Shown here: positions 27,826 through 40,054 of the stretch, one piece after another | Numbering within the stretch: position 1 is the stretch's first letter | How the letters are laid out: every line of letters begins with the position of its first letter | Assembly (NCBI GenBank): GCA_038501195.1 | Contig: JBBPUQ010000002.1 | Location: 4,511,501 to 4,575,500 of the forward strand | DNA from: Nemania diffusa | Lineage: Eukaryota > Ascomycota > Sordariomycetes > Xylariales > Xylariaceae | Reading direction: 5' to 3' | Length of the DNA stretch: 64,000 nucleotides | Translations under genes and position numbers: made by a program | Notes under the pieces: generated by a model | What the model was told of the DNA's origin: nothing | The model's database searches: none | What the model saw: only the letters and a program-made list of their open reading frames with translations

Positions 27826-29306
27826 GCCCGCGAACCAACATTTGTTGGATGCGCACCAACCGTGGGGTAGCGTGGCTAGGCATGCTGTAGGTATTCGCCG
27901 AACTTCGAAGCCGCCACTGGTTCTTGGCGCCCAACCTCCCCAGCCTCTTCTACAGAATTTGATCCGTAATGTGGCTAGGCATCTTTAGTGTCGTAAGGAA
28001 AGGATAGATAGGTTGCCGATATACAGAATATACGGTGAGTAATTGAATCAAATCAATCTTTGGTCTAAACGTGCCTTTGTTTTGCAGACGCATGCCACGC
28101 CAAATTTGTCTGACCGTGGAACCGAAATGCCCTAATTTTAGGCCCGATCCATCTGCAATCGGCAGTCGTGAGTCGTATACATACAATTCAATCTATATAA
28201 GCAATAAGGCAGATACGAGAATACCTATAGCTATGGCCATTGGTACTTGACGTACGTACATACGCTACTATCTAGTCTTAATACTACATTATATATATAT
28301 CTCTCTATATATATAGTACCTGCACATATGCAGCCTAGTCTGGTCTAGACTATATTTTACGTCATTTAATTACTCCACCTAGAAAGAAGCAATACTTGAG
28401 AACCATAGGTAGTCAAAATTGCGTAGTTTGGAAACTAAACGCAGGTGCACTATTCTATACCGAAGCAATAACATGCTATCTCGTATTGTCATATGTTTAT
28501 TTGTTTGTTTGTTCCTTCATCCGGTGACGGATTGCTAGTGAAATGTCTATTTCCATCCTGACGTTGGCCCATGAACAGTGTCGTGCCATCCCCTTTTTTT
28601 TCCAAATTCGACCAAGTCTGCTGTTGCTGTTGTTGGACTCGATATATCTTTCTTCACCCGGTAGATTTTGCAATTCAACGCCCTCTCGTCCGCTGAGTCA
28701 CAACAGAGGTAGCTATTGATAGCTAGACCTATGCGTGACGTTCGAAAAAAGAAAAGAAAAGAAAAAAACAACGAACAGACATATTCCTCGTCCATATCAG
28801 CATAGTAGACGTGAAGCAAACAAGTTTTAAGAATAAGTACTTCGACACTGGGAAGTGTAGTGGGGTATCCTTCCATTCATCGCGTTTCATCCATGCAGTC
28901 TTGCTCCTTACCAACCCACCCACAAAACTTCCGCACTATGCAATCAAAATTAAAGAGTATCAAAGTAGAGGGGCGAAGTATATCGCGTGGGCGATGAAGA
29001 AGACGTTTAGGAAAAGATCGAGAGCGAATGTCCTGGCGCCTGCCGACATGCCGTTGAAACTCCATGGTGGAAAAAAAAAAGCCTGGACCCTTATACTAGA
29101 GAAAAGACCAACTTGCGTTGGCTTGTTTCTTTCAAAAGCAGTGTAAAAACAACGCTCCGTCATTGCCGAGTGACTCCCCCCGCCATGATTCCCATCGCCC
29201 CGAGAAGAGCCTAGATACGAAATGGTATAGGCAACAAGAATCAAACATGTCGTTACGTCGTGAGAGCTGACAAAGCAAATATTGGTGTGGCGCTAGGCCC
29301 GTTGCA

Positions 29307-30239
29307 TTAGCTGTCGTCCTCGGCGTCTTCGTCTTCTTCGTCTTCAGGACTTTCTATAGCCGTCTTTGCTTTCTTATTGGGTGTTGTTGAATTTGCCTCG
29401 GATTTCCTCTTCGAGCCCGCTTTAGCCCCAGTAGGTCCTCCGGTAGCACTATCCTTGTCCTCGCCTGCGGCCTTGGTGCGCTCAATCTCAGCCACCTCTT
29501 CCGCCGTAAGGAAGCGGCCGCCGGGTCCTCTAGGTCGTCGCATAGCGTGATTATGCCGAGACTCGTGTAAATATGGCTTTCGACCTTTGCTTGTTAGGCG
29601 TAGGGCCTCCTCTAAACGCTGGCGTGCAACTCTTCTCTTTAAAATACGGTGAAATTGCTTTGCATTGACATAGAGCGGCGACTCTTCAACACCAGCTGTT
29701 ATCTCTGGGGATTGCGGTTGCTGCATCGTCTGGCCTGGCGGCATAGGGGGGGCAACAGCTGACCGAGGACCCGCATGGTTCATCATCGGCGCATTCGGTA
29801 CACCTGGGCTTGTGACTTGGCTCATTCGTCGTCCGGCAAGTTGGTTGACGCTATTCATTTGTTGCGGCGAACGGGGGTCCCGAGATTCCTTCTTTGTGCC
29901 CGCCGTCATCCTAGGTGAGCTTTGCGTGAGGCTAGGGTCCGACGTCATGTAGCTTGAGTATCCCGTTCCGCCGGCCGCAGCAGCGGTTGCGGCCATTGCC
30001 GCGGCCTGAATACCATAGTGCAGACTTTGCTGAGGTACGGCGTACTGTGTTTGATACATGTTGTGCCCTTGTCCAGCCGCAGACGTTTGGTGCTGCGATG
30101 GTAGAATAGGTGAAGTCTGAACACCGTGCTGGTGTATGTTGTGGCTTGTGGGAGATGTGATATTGTTCCCAGCACCTGAACTCGTGTAACCAGAATGCGC
30201 CGTCTGTGGTGGTTGCTGGTATTGCGCGTAGTCCATCAT
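29307..30239 (-). CDS. HAP2: CCAAT-binding factor subunit HAP2 / NF-YA
   Basis: Sequence-specific subunit of the heterotrimeric CCAAT-binding complex (HAP2/3/5, NF-Y), a nuclear transcription regulator that in fungi governs respiration, iron and redox responses. Single exon, 310 residues. Residues 1-185 are Gln/Ser/Ala-rich and disordered, as expected for the activation part. Residues about 186-245 are the full NF-YA core: [18 protein letters not shown] (subunit-interaction helix), then [19 protein letters not shown] and [11 protein letters not shown] (DNA-contact helix and loop). The C-terminus has a KRKSEA...NKKAK basic patch followed by an acidic tail. The start MMDYAQYQQ is the first ATG of the open frame. 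A leader with short upstream frames (30363-30581) may exist. Confidence 0.97.
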   Translation of the reverse strand: MMDYAQYQQPPQTAHSGYTSSGAGNNITSPTSHNIHQHGVQTSPILPSQHQTSAAGQGHNMYQTQYAVPQQSLHYGIQAAAMAATAAAAGGTGYSSYMTSDPSLTQSSPRMTAGTKKESRDPRSPQQMNSVNQLAGRRMSQVTSPGVPNAPMMNHAGPRSAVAPPMPPGQTMQQPQSPEITAGVEESPLYVNAKQFHRILKRRVARQRLEEALRLTSKGRKPYLHESRHNHAMRRPRGPGGRFLTAEEVAEIERTKAAGEDKDSATGGPTGAKAGSKRKSEANSTTPNKKAKTAIESPEDEEDEDAEDDS

Positions 30240-33200
30240 TATTGGCGATGGTTACTGGGCGAACTGATGGCGAGGAACTTGTAATATCCTAAATCCGATA
30301 TCCCTGCTTCTTCGATCTAGAGAGTTCTGAGTCTAAGCTTCCAATTCGGTTGTCGCTAGTGATTATGTGCGGTGGATTCTGTGTATAACTTCTGGCCTTG
30401 CAGCATCCGTTTTCCGATTGTTCTGCGCCTGGAGATAAAGGGTGGGATATTTGGCTGGTAGGGCAGACGCGTTGGGAGGGTCTTTCGTCACTTGGGTAGC
30501 CGCGATGAAGTAGGCTAGAATACGACCCAATCTATTGGATATGCGTGGATGCGCTGGCACTGGGTGATGTGGTAGGTGCACGCAGGTGGCCGGCCTCTAC
30601 GGCATATGCAAGTGGAATGGCTTTGCGGGGCGGGCCTCCTTGTGCCTCAGATCTTCAGGCTTAAGAAGAAGCAGTACGACCACGTGAGTGCTCGGCAATG
30701 TGCAAGGCTACTCGAGTAATTCAATCCCAATGACGAATAGGCCTGGCGGAATAGCTCTCGCGATGCTGATTCCCAAAGCTTCTCTCAACGGCTATTTGAT
30801 TGTGGGGATCTGTCCAACCAGAGGCATTAGACATGCTGTATTAAGTATATGAAGAAAGTTCGGGTGATGCGAAGGGGGTGGAGGGGTGGGCAACAGTGCT
30901 GATTCTTTGTGCTGGGCCACTACTTGATGCGCTGGCATGCATGACGGAATATGCACGAGCCAGGTCCACCCTGTCGACCAGCTCAGCGCGACTGAAGGTC
31001 CAACATCTGGACCGGCCGTCGCGCAAGGCGAAGCAGACCCTGCCCGACAACTGGGGCCTGACGGCTAGGGCAAGAATCGGGCTGCAAAGAAGAACTGGAG
31101 AAGATGTATACTCTCGAGTATTTCAAGGCTTGGACCGGGGTGATTGGCATAGGAACCCATGGCATACATTCTCCCACAGGTAGGACAACACATGGGTGGG
31201 CTCATTTTGGGAGGGAAATGGAGCACTTAGCCACACCAGATGTATGAGGGTGTGGGAGGGAAAAAGGGACAAGGAAAGAAAAGGGAAAGGCCCGATGCGA
31301 GTTACGCAAGAACGGGTGGATGGCGTCCTTGGTGGAGGAGTTTGCGACTTCAAAGAGGGTACGTCCAATCGTCACATTGCCTTAGTGGGCGAAAAGACGA
31401 GTTGGCACGGCTCTTGGTGGTGTGTGAATGCATCGTTGCAGATGAGTAGATGGGGAAATGCACGTAGTGGTAGGTTGGTTGGTGTGGGAGAAAGTAGGGA
31501 AAAGTGCATACCTTTTTCAAACCAGTTCCCGAGTGTTTGGATGCGCCCTGTGGGTTGCCAAACTGGTGGATGTCTAGGCTGTCTTAAAAAAAGATAACGA
31601 CGTTAGCTAGGCCACTGAGCAGCAGGGCATGAGCGAGTATATGATGACGAAGGCAGAAATAGTGGCAGGGAAGAAATCAGATCAGTACAGGATATTAGAC
31701 AGCACCTGTCCCTGTCCAAGTCCCTGTCCAAGCTGGCACAGCAAAGAGCACTGGGGACAGCACAGTACAGTACTGTATGCGTACTCCTCTGGAGCTTGCA
31801 ATCGCGACTTAACATTGCAGCAGTACACAGTCAAGCCTGCATGGGCAGGCCGTACAGGACTTGCGGACAGGCCGTGACCACACTTGTAAGACAGCAATAC
31901 AATAAAATAACTACCAAGGTAGATGAGATGAGAGGAGTCGGTACCGATGAGCCGGGGTGTGGTGGCTCCGGGAGGAGGGGAGGGGTTGCGCAGGGCGGGT
32001 GGAATGCATTCACCCACTTACTAGAGTGCAAGTCGCACAGGTTGAGGGGTCCAAAATGGGAGATGTTTACTGATGCAGAGACGACTATGAGGCTTTGACT
32101 GATCAAGCACTAGAGAGAAGTGAAATGAATGAATCCGCAGATAGTCTCAATCACCTGATGAGCTATAGCCAATGGCAATGATGAGGGCAGCTCTACTGTC
32201 AATGATAGGCCTCTTGGACGTTGGCGCAAAGAGGGTCAAATAATAACACTGACGAGGGCAGAAGAGCTTGATTTGTTGAGTAGGGTGGGTGGGTGTTTGG
32301 GTCTTTCCAGGACCCTGCCGTTTTGTCTTTGCGCTGAGTCGCTGACTGGCTGGAGCAGATCAAGAGGAACCCTGGGTCTGGTATCGCATCATGAAAGGAA
32401 TATGGGGTAGGTAGGTGGACGTTATAGGTAAACAACGAAAGAAGACTAATGCGAAAGGGGAGCCTTGGCCTCTCGAGTTCATTGATGATAGCAAATAAAA
32501 AAAAAGGCGGAGAGACAGCAAGAAACAACTAATGAAATATTGACGGCTTACCGATTTACTCCGCGGAGAGAATGTGTATAGATTTAGTTAGGTGCAATTA
32601 TGGTACGGGTTGTAAGTATGCGCCAGTTGTACCTATGCGCGACAAGAATGGGATGCGGCGGGTTATAGGGCTGTAAGCTGGTGCAGGCGCTCGTCAAGGT
32701 AACGTTGTGGTACTTGTTTTGACCAACCTGCTTCACGCGAGGTTGACAGATAGATGCTTATGTAGCCCCTAAACCTTGTGCAACTTCTATGTCACAAGTT
32801 GCCGCTGCAAGTAAGTCTGGGAAGAGACAGAGACAGATACAGAGAGAGAGAGGCTCTTTCTTCTGTTTGGACCTGTAGCAAACAACTAGTTGTCTGTTGC
32901 TAAGTATCAGATCAGATTAGATAGGCTGATACGGTATGATACAGTAGGTACGCGGGTGCGACGAGGAGGCAGCGATTGGCGTAATGGCGGCGCGTGCCCA
33001 CACAAGCTGCGACGGTACTTACTGTGCTGCGTGCAGCTGGCAATGCATACACAGTACTGTACAGGATACAGCACTGGTGTTGTGCTGGGCTTGTGCTGGG
33101 CTCTGATAGAGTTCCGACCGAAGACTCGCACTCCAATGGATGGATTACAATGACCTGCCCTGAATGGCTGGATCTGATTTGGCGAGGCGAGGGTGTTAAG

Positions 33201-35896
33201 TTTCAGGAATAGACGAATAGATGTATCGCTGGGGGGGAGGCTCGTCTTGTGTTGGATGAGAGAAGAGAGACTTGCAATTGATTCGATGAAATTTCGCAAG
33301 TGGTGGACCGAGGCGAGCGAGGGCAGATTGATTGGTGAAAAATTGGCAGAAGCGAGTGAATTTTTTGAGAAAAGGCAATGAGGGGCCTGGTGCTTTAATG
33401 GGGGGGTCTTTTTGACTAATCAGCTGTCCTGCTGAAATCTCGTGTGTGGGGCTCGCAAAACAGATCGGCATGACAAGTACTGCTGGTACGTATCCCTAGT
33501 ACCATCACACGCCACTACTGGTAGGAAAGGTACCCCTTCGATCCTTACAGCCCGAGTCGCTATACCTACATGGTACGCAGCGACCTTGGGTACCTGAGGT
33601 AGATACTTAGGTATCCTACTCTAGGCCGGGCGGATACGTAGGTACCTGAGAAGTAGGGAGGTAGGTACTCTGTATCCAGGGCCAGGTTTTGGCCACCGAC
33701 ACCCAAGCGCCGCCAACGCATCGCTTCTGAACCCGTCACATCACCGCCTGTCCGATTGCGACGCACATCATCTACGAAAAATAGGCTCTCAATGCGATCG
33801 CGGTGCGCTTCCGCTTTGCCTGCCAAAGCCTTAACCTCCCCACTTCTTTTATGTTGCCTGCCTAACTAACTGTACTCATCGTGAATTAAGTCAAGCATAT
33901 AGGGACAAGTATGCAGAATATGCTATGTGCGTATTGGCATCAGTACCGTAGTTGAACAGGTTGATGTCGGCGATGTTCGTACAATGTCTGTTCGGGCATC
34001 AATTTATGTGATCCCGTGACAAAGCTGCCCTCCCACGACCGTAGCCTCGGATGTAGTCTGTGCCGCATACCTGCTTCCTTCCTCCGGTCATGGAATATCT
34101 ATCTCACAAAAGAGTCGCATGACTTGTTATATTCTCTTGTACAGTAGGTATACTAATATCGACGTCAATGCCTACAGTTATTAGTCGTATGTTGGTCAGC
34201 GCGCCCTTCTATTTGCTGGTGGCTGGTGGCTGGGGACCTTCATCAGCCACCTCATTAATATCTATTGCAAAACTCTCGATAAATTGTTCAGTTTATGCAA
34301 TATCTGTTCTCCCGTTAGATATTGCGTCCTATTTATGATCAAGAATACCTACATATCTGAAGAGTTCTAGGATTCATCTCAATGTTGTGATGGTCTTTTT
34401 CCGGTGACCCACAAAAGAATTACCATACCGTGGGCACAGTACTACCTACGGTAAATACATGTAATACTGTACATTGAACCCCACCAGCTTTCGTGCCCTT
34501 AGCAAGTACCTACTGTAACTTTGCCCTTGCCTTTTCTAAGGGACATAAATAATAAGTCACTATGTGGCGGTGTCCTGAACATGAACAAGCTGCATAATAC
34601 GTGAGTAAACATCAGCATTAAGGTGACATCTGATAGAAAAACAGGATATCTCACCTTGCGGCTAAATAAACAACTACATCAAACGCGGTGTTCTAGTAGG
34701 TATGACAGAATATGAAGTGGATTTACTTTTTACATGTGATTCTAGCACTCCTAGTTATTAGAGGTCTCCAGTACATCAATAAAGTAGTTACAAATTTTAA
34801 CCATATTTAGCAACGAGCCTGGCGGAGATTGAATCTAGATTCTGTAGGAGGTAACCGTTACGCTAGTTTGTGTGTGCACATGAAGCGGAACACTTCGATG
34901 AATTTTTCATGCATCCCACGGACGGTTCCATACGCACGTATCTTTGCCCTAAAAAAGGTACGATCATATCAACTACTCAAACCTCATATTGTCACTTATA
35001 GGTCGGCTATCAACTTGATACTTTATTGTTTCCCTCTAACTGTAGACGGAATATCCTGCGAAGTTATTATGTCTCACCTATTGTTATCTCATAACCGCCC
35101 TGGCTCTTACATGAGATATTAACAGTAGCCATGATGAGATAGGTCTATCCTCGAAAGTCCCAGCCCGGATCAGTACTAACAAGTGGCTAGCCCTGTGTAA
35201 CAATCCACTTCCGTACATAACTTTATATTACGGGGACGGCAAGGGATGTAAGTAGAGAAATGTTTCAGTCTCTCCGCCTCTTTTCCTCACGTCGGGCCCT
35301 TGCATGAACGAACCAGGAAAACCCATTCTTGCCGATGGACATGACGCGGCTTTTTTGGAAATCATCCTATCTTATTGACACCGGTCAAGTGAGTGATACT
35401 ATTATGGTCACAGAGGATCTTTCAATGCGCGCTCGGGTCATCGAAATGTAGACTTTAATCGGTAGTGGATACAAGATCTAATATTGCTTGGTAGCTAGAT
35501 CCTAGCACTCGCACGGGGCAGAATAAAACACTTAAGTATGCTCAAAATAGAGGATGGCTCTCCTTTCACGTTTGAAGGATTGTGTATTTACCTAGGTATT
35601 TGCACGTATTCACTACGTATACTATATGGCTATTGGTGTATGAAGTCATAATAATTAAGGTGGGGGATATTGTTCTAAGTACCTGGATACGCATAAAGTA
35701 TCAGACTTCGGTATCACGTGATCACGGTGAACGCTTAAGACCCACTTCGCTCTGGATACCTGATCTGGCCTGCCTATATGGATATGTTCATTCGATATTT
35801 GAGGGACACTGGGAAGAAAGTAGACGACCTAATTCCAACGCCAAAAGCCTCTAGCTTGCCTGCTTACTCGCCAGGCCTTGCTACATCTTTAACAAG
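30240..35896. other. Gene-free spacer upstream of HAP2 and LSM2
   Basis: HAP2 (-) and LSM2 (+) diverge across 5.7 kb. The part nearest HAP2 (30.24-30.6 kb) probably holds its leader. The region 30.8-33.4 kb is G-rich with short purine runs and imperfect CCCTGTCCAAG duplicates at about 31.7 kb. The region 33.5-33.7 kb has TAGGTACC clusters, and 33.9-35.6 kb is TA-rich and looks decayed. No gene or RNA was recognised. Confidence 0.5.
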
Positions 35897-37050
35897 ATGT
35901 TGTTCTTCAGGTGAGTAATTTTTTTTTTTTCGATTTCTTTGAGAATCTACTCGCCTCGTTAGAGCTCTTGCCATGGTTGTCCGTTTACCATGTCTCATCG
36001 CCTACGATCTGTTGTGCGCATTAGACAACAAGCCTTGTAAATGCAATCCCTAGTGCGATCTCGCCTCGCATACTCAGGATGACACCGGGCTAGCAATCGA
36101 CCCTGTGCACCGGTGTCTCCTGGACAAGGTTGATAAAGTCTTTGTGCCATCGGATCCTCACCCGGTGTGTAGGGATAATGACCCGATAGATGTATGGCGT
36201 TCTCGGTCTAATATCACATGGCCACCCCACACCGTGATCTACGATGGAGGAATATGATCTCATATGATGGCTAGGCTCTATGCTCTGGGTGTTATGATCT
36301 CGACCAGGGGCAACCAGGCTGCCCGTGTTCCGCCCTCGGAGATGCTATAACCACCAGGTCGAAGATGGCTGGGTCGGGCCTTTCTGATAGACGCATACAC
36401 TCAACTCGTCTATTCCCCTTTTGGACCGGATGGATTTCCACGACAAGACTCTCTCACGCGCGTTGAACTATCCAGAGTTGCGAGGAAAGGAGCTGACTAA
36501 TATATCGAAATTGCAGTTTCTTCAAGACGCTCATCGATCACGAAGTGACTGTCGAGCTCAAGAATGACATACAGATCCGGGGAACGCTGAAGAGCGTCGA
36601 CCAATACCTCAACATCAAGCTGGAGGACATAAATGTCGTCGAGGAGATCAAGTATCCGCATCTAGTACGTCTCTGTCTGAAACTCTGGCCCAACCACTCA
36701 CCCCATTCTCGGCTACATGTTCTCCTTTCTCTCCACTTTCACCTCCCTTCCTTCATTGAAACTCATGCATAATCCATCCCTTTCTACCTCAGCTAGTTTC
36801 CCTCGATCAATAGCATCACAATAGTAGCTTCAGTAAACACACACTAACCTAACCCTAGAGCTCCGTCAAGAATGTCTTTATCCGCGGTTCCGTCGTGCGG
36901 TACGTGCATCTACCAGCCGCTGCCGTGGACGTCCCACTACTAGAGGACGCCACGAGAAGAGGTCAGTACTCACCTTAGTTCTAAAACATTCACCAGCCTT
37001 TTCCTAATGCTAGTACAGAAGCTGCGAATCAAGCCGGAAAGGGGAAGTGA
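35897..37050 (+). CDS. LSM2: U6 snRNA-associated Sm-like protein LSm2
   Basis: Subunit of the LSm2-8 ring (U6 snRNA, splicing) and of LSm1-7 (mRNA decapping). Exons 35897-35910, 36517-36664, 36859-36961 and 37019-37050 give 98 residues, the normal size. The product starts MLFFSFFKTLIDHEVTVELK, continues NDIQIRGTLKSVDQYLNIKL (Sm1 motif with the D-x-x-x-N pattern), carries NVFIRGSVVRYVHLP (Sm2 motif, IRG), and ends REAANQAGKGK. All splice sites are GT-AG. The first exon is only 14 bases and is followed by a 606-base intron, long for this genome. The last exon is 32 bases. The gene is convergent with PSO2. Confidence 0.96.
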
Positions 37051-37429
37051 AGCAATCAGCAATCAGCAAAGCAAGAAAGCATGAATCAATGGGAGAAGTG
37101 AATAGGAGATATCGATGGGAAGCCACGCAGTGCCACCACGTAGGCGGTGAGTAGGAAATGCTCTATAGACGTATACTCGACGAATTCTATGGGAGCGGGA
37201 GCAGCATTATTTCGTGGCTAGATATAGCCTTATCATGACCACAAGCTATCGTAGAGACAGATGATGAATTGATATCCCGTGGTGCCCCAGCACCAAACGC
37301 ACTTGCTCGTCATGATTCTATTAACGCTACGTGAGATATGTCGGCCATGTAATCCAAATGTAACCCGCTCAAGTCTTGCTGAGCTCTAGCCGTAGAATTA
37401 TCGCCATATAGCACCACTGAAAAACCAAC
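37051..37429. other. Convergent 3' spacer LSM2 / PSO2
   Basis: About 380 bases between the two stop codons. Nothing coding was recognised; presumably it holds both 3'UTRs. Confidence 0.6.
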
Positions 37430-40054
37430 CTACCAGTACACCCCACCGCCCTTCCCATCCTTCCCATCCCAGAGCACAGGCTTCCGCCCCCCCTTAATCC
37501 CATCCATCTTCCCGCCAGCATCGCCCTCGGCGCCTTCCTCCTCGAGCACCCTCACGAGCCCCCCCTTCCGCCTCTCGCTCAACCAGCGGTCGGTCCACGC
37601 CTTCATGCGCTTGCGCCCGACGTCGCTCCCGACGTTGACCGTGGGCACGACCTTCTCGACGCGCAGGGCCATGAGGAACAGGGCGAGCTCGCGGAAGCTC
37701 GAGTGCTCCGAGTAGGGCACGCCGAAGCACATGGCCTCGCGCGTGCTGCCGCGCTGCGCCACGAAGTCGCGCGCCCCGAACCGCGGCCTCCACGCGCCGC
37801 CGTGCAGGATCGTGGTGGTGGGGACGGAGCCCGGGGCGGCGGCGGCGTTGGAGGCGGAGGAGGAGGAGCGGAAGTTCCACCCCGAAGGCCGGAAGCCGAC
37901 GATGCGCGTGAAGTGCGGCTTGTAGGCGTCGAGGTAGTCCTGCAGCGTCTCGGCGCGGATCTCCATGAGCATCTGCATGTGCACCTGCGCCTCGCGCGGG
38001 TCCGACGTCATCAGCGCCGCCAGCTCGGGGTCGCCCAGCTGCGCGCAGATCTTGATCTTGGCCGCCGACGCGAAGATCTTGGTGCCGAGCGCCTGCGCGA
38101 TCGCCTTGCAGATGCGCTCCTTGCCGATCGAGTACGTGCCGCAGACCACGAGGAGCCTGTTCTTCGGATCGCCCTTGGCCTTGGCCTTGGCGTCGGAGTC
38201 CTCGCTTTTTACGGTGACGGCTGCTGCCGTGTCACTGCCCCCCTTTGGGAAGAATGAGCTGACGGTTGTACTGCCTTTCTCTCGCTTTAGCCTATCAAAC
38301 GCCTCGTTTGCTATACTTGGATCCCCAGATAAAGACTTGCAGAAGTCTGCACACGCTCTGATCACATCGTTTTGTGGAGGGAATGAATACCGAGGATTAA
38401 GGTACGTCGTGTCTAAGTAGCAGACGTCAATTTTCTGCTGCTTCACTTTCCCTGATATTGCGTCTACAATGTCTGGCTTTAGCAAAGGGTGAGTAACCTG
38501 CGCCGGACACGCACGGAAGTCACCACAATGTAGTATTCGTTGAGTCCTGGGATTTGGGCCTCTCCCAATCTTTTTCTGAAATAGAAAGAGGGAGCTGCCA
38601 GGGCAATGGTTTGCTGGTAACATGGTGACCGTAACGCCCTCTGTGCCCGGTACTTCTACCGTCTCCTCGAATTCAAGCTCCTTCACGTACTTAGAAGCTG
38701 TTCGTAGCTGGGTTTTGATGAGACTACCGGTCACTTTGCTACAATATATGGGGCCATGAGACCATTTCGCCGTCAGGCCTATGTAGTGGTCGCTGTGGAA
38801 ATGACTGAGGAAGTAGGCGTTGCACCCTTTGACAGCACCATAGCGGAACGCATCTACACAGATAAAAAATCCCGGCATGATTTTGTAAAACGGACATGTT
38901 CTCTGATATGCGGGCTTGCCCCTGGAGGCATGCTCTGAGGCAGCGGCGGAAGCCCAGGCAGAGTCCTCAGCATGCCCAGACATTAACTTGCCAAAAGCAG
39001 AGGTTGGGTGGTTCGCACTGCTTTCCAGGCTTATGGGGTTTGCTTGGCCCGGCCGGGGAACAGCAGCTCTGGCAAAGCGTTTGCTCATTTCAGGGGCGTC
39101 CACCGTATCTGGCGGAGGCGCCGGCGGGGCTGGCGCTGGCGCTGGTGTAGATGTAGATGTAGATGTAGATGTAGATATAGGGTGTCCGTCAAGACATGCA
39201 TTGACGTGAATAGTCGCCTTGTCTGGTGTAATCCCGTCTAAACTAGTATTGCAAATAGGACAGGCTTGTTTCATACAGTCTCCCGATTCCTCGGCCTCGA
39301 GTCTTGCCTGCTCCTCCATGAATCGTCGTTCGCGAAACTCTTCCCCTTCATCATTGAAGTCGTCGTCGTCACCAAAGAGGCCCTCCATATCTTCGAGATC
39401 CTTGAACTGGTCATCGCAGGAATCGTTTCTCTGGATATCCAGTCGATCGAGGGGATCAGGGCAGCTTTCATCCGCCGGTAAGTTCGGTATTGGCGGTTTA
39501 GGGGCGTCGAGCTTATCTGTAGAAGTTGGAGGTTGTATTATCGCATCAGCACTTGGGCGCTGAGGTAGGTCTTTATCGGCCGCATCATCATCCTCACTAT
39601 CCGAGTCGGCCATAAAAGGACCTCGCCCTCTTTTTTGCTTTGGCTTTGTTGGTCTGGGCTGGATTGGCTCTGATGGGACTTTTTCTGTATTACCCGTCTC
39701 TTGCTCTGCTAGATCGCCATCTTGCGCCTCGGTAACAGGCGGCGGGGCGCCAACGCCATCATGGCTTAGTTTGCGTCGCTTCGAAGGATGCTGGCCACCT
39801 TCGTGTGGTGTTTCCCGAGCGCAGTCCTCGACACCGTAGATGTCCTCGTCTGTTGGAATCGCAGTGGAGGACCCGGGTAGGAAAAGTTGTTCTTCGACTT
39901 CGACCTTCTTGAAGAAGTTCAATATGTTCCCATTTGGAGCTGCAGAGGTCTTCTTCCCGTTCGGTGTCGTAGTGTTGCCGTTCTGTGCAGCAGGCTTGAA
40001 GACGAGTTTAGATTGCTTTGGTTGTCTTCGAGGGGTTACTGATTTGGCAGGCAT
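37430..40054 (-). CDS. PSO2: DNA interstrand-crosslink repair nuclease PSO2 / SNM1
   Basis: Metallo-beta-lactamase/beta-CASP 5' exonuclease that processes crosslinks. Single exon, 874 residues. The N-terminus has a PCNA-interaction-like stretch (PKQSKLVF) and basic clusters. A UBZ4-type zinc finger lies at about 265-290 (CPICNTSL...HVNACLDG). The metallo-beta-lactamase motif SHFHSDH is at about 417-423, ANHCPGS follows with His about 483, and LHCGDFRA with Asp about 512. The DRMBL/beta-CASP part contains VVCGTYSIGKERI and GVPYSEHSSF near the C-terminus, so the catalytic set is complete. An (ST)n run at about 294-303 comes from a GATGTA repeat at DNA level. The 3' third is visibly more GC-rich than the 5' part. 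The start MPAKSVTPRR is the first ATG. Confidence 0.96.
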   Translation of the reverse strand: MPAKSVTPRRQPKQSKLVFKPAAQNGNTTTPNGKKTSAAPNGNILNFFKKVEVEEQLFLPGSSTAIPTDEDIYGVEDCARETPHEGGQHPSKRRKLSHDGVGAPPPVTEAQDGDLAEQETGNTEKVPSEPIQPRPTKPKQKRGRGPFMADSDSEDDDAADKDLPQRPSADAIIQPPTSTDKLDAPKPPIPNLPADESCPDPLDRLDIQRNDSCDDQFKDLEDMEGLFGDDDDFNDEGEEFRERRFMEEQARLEAEESGDCMKQACPICNTSLDGITPDKATIHVNACLDGHPISTSTSTSTSTPAPAPAPPAPPPDTVDAPEMSKRFARAAVPRPGQANPISLESSANHPTSAFGKLMSGHAEDSAWASAAASEHASRGKPAYQRTCPFYKIMPGFFICVDAFRYGAVKGCNAYFLSHFHSDHYIGLTAKWSHGPIYCSKVTGSLIKTQLRTASKYVKELEFEETVEVPGTEGVTVTMLPANHCPGSSLFLFQKKIGRGPNPRTQRILHCGDFRACPAQVTHPLLKPDIVDAISGKVKQQKIDVCYLDTTYLNPRYSFPPQNDVIRACADFCKSLSGDPSIANEAFDRLKREKGSTTVSSFFPKGGSDTAAAVTVKSEDSDAKAKAKGDPKNRLLVVCGTYSIGKERICKAIAQALGTKIFASAAKIKICAQLGDPELAALMTSDPREAQVHMQMLMEIRAETLQDYLDAYKPHFTRIVGFRPSGWNFRSSSSASNAAAAPGSVPTTTILHGGAWRPRFGARDFVAQRGSTREAMCFGVPYSEHSSFRELALFLMALRVEKVVPTVNVGSDVGRKRMKAWTDRWLSERRKGGLVRVLEEEGAEGDAGGKMDGIKGGRKPVLWDGKDGKGGGVYW
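39146..39180. repeat. GATGTA hexanucleotide repeat inside PSO2
   Basis: About five tandem GATGTA units encode alternating Ser-Thr between the zinc finger and the nuclease domain. Length should vary between strains because the linker is disordered. Confidence 0.9.

Larger units (their letters stand above)
25052..29306. other. Gene-poor spacer downstream of HAP2
   Basis: About 4.3 kb without a convincing gene. It contains GATG, CA and CAG/CAA microsatellites and several ACCTA/TAGGT clusters (about 26.3, 26.7 and 26.8 kb). Open frames are under about 135 codons and coincide with repeats. Confidence 0.5.

Noticed and set aside
27725..27934. Poly-cysteine or poly-glutamine small protein
   Set aside because: Produced by the CAA/CAG microsatellite in non-coding DNA.
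30363..30581. 72-codon minus frame upstream of HAP2 as an extra exon
   Set aside because: No splice sites join it in frame to HAP2 and the sequence has no conserved motif; it may be a leader or upstream frame.
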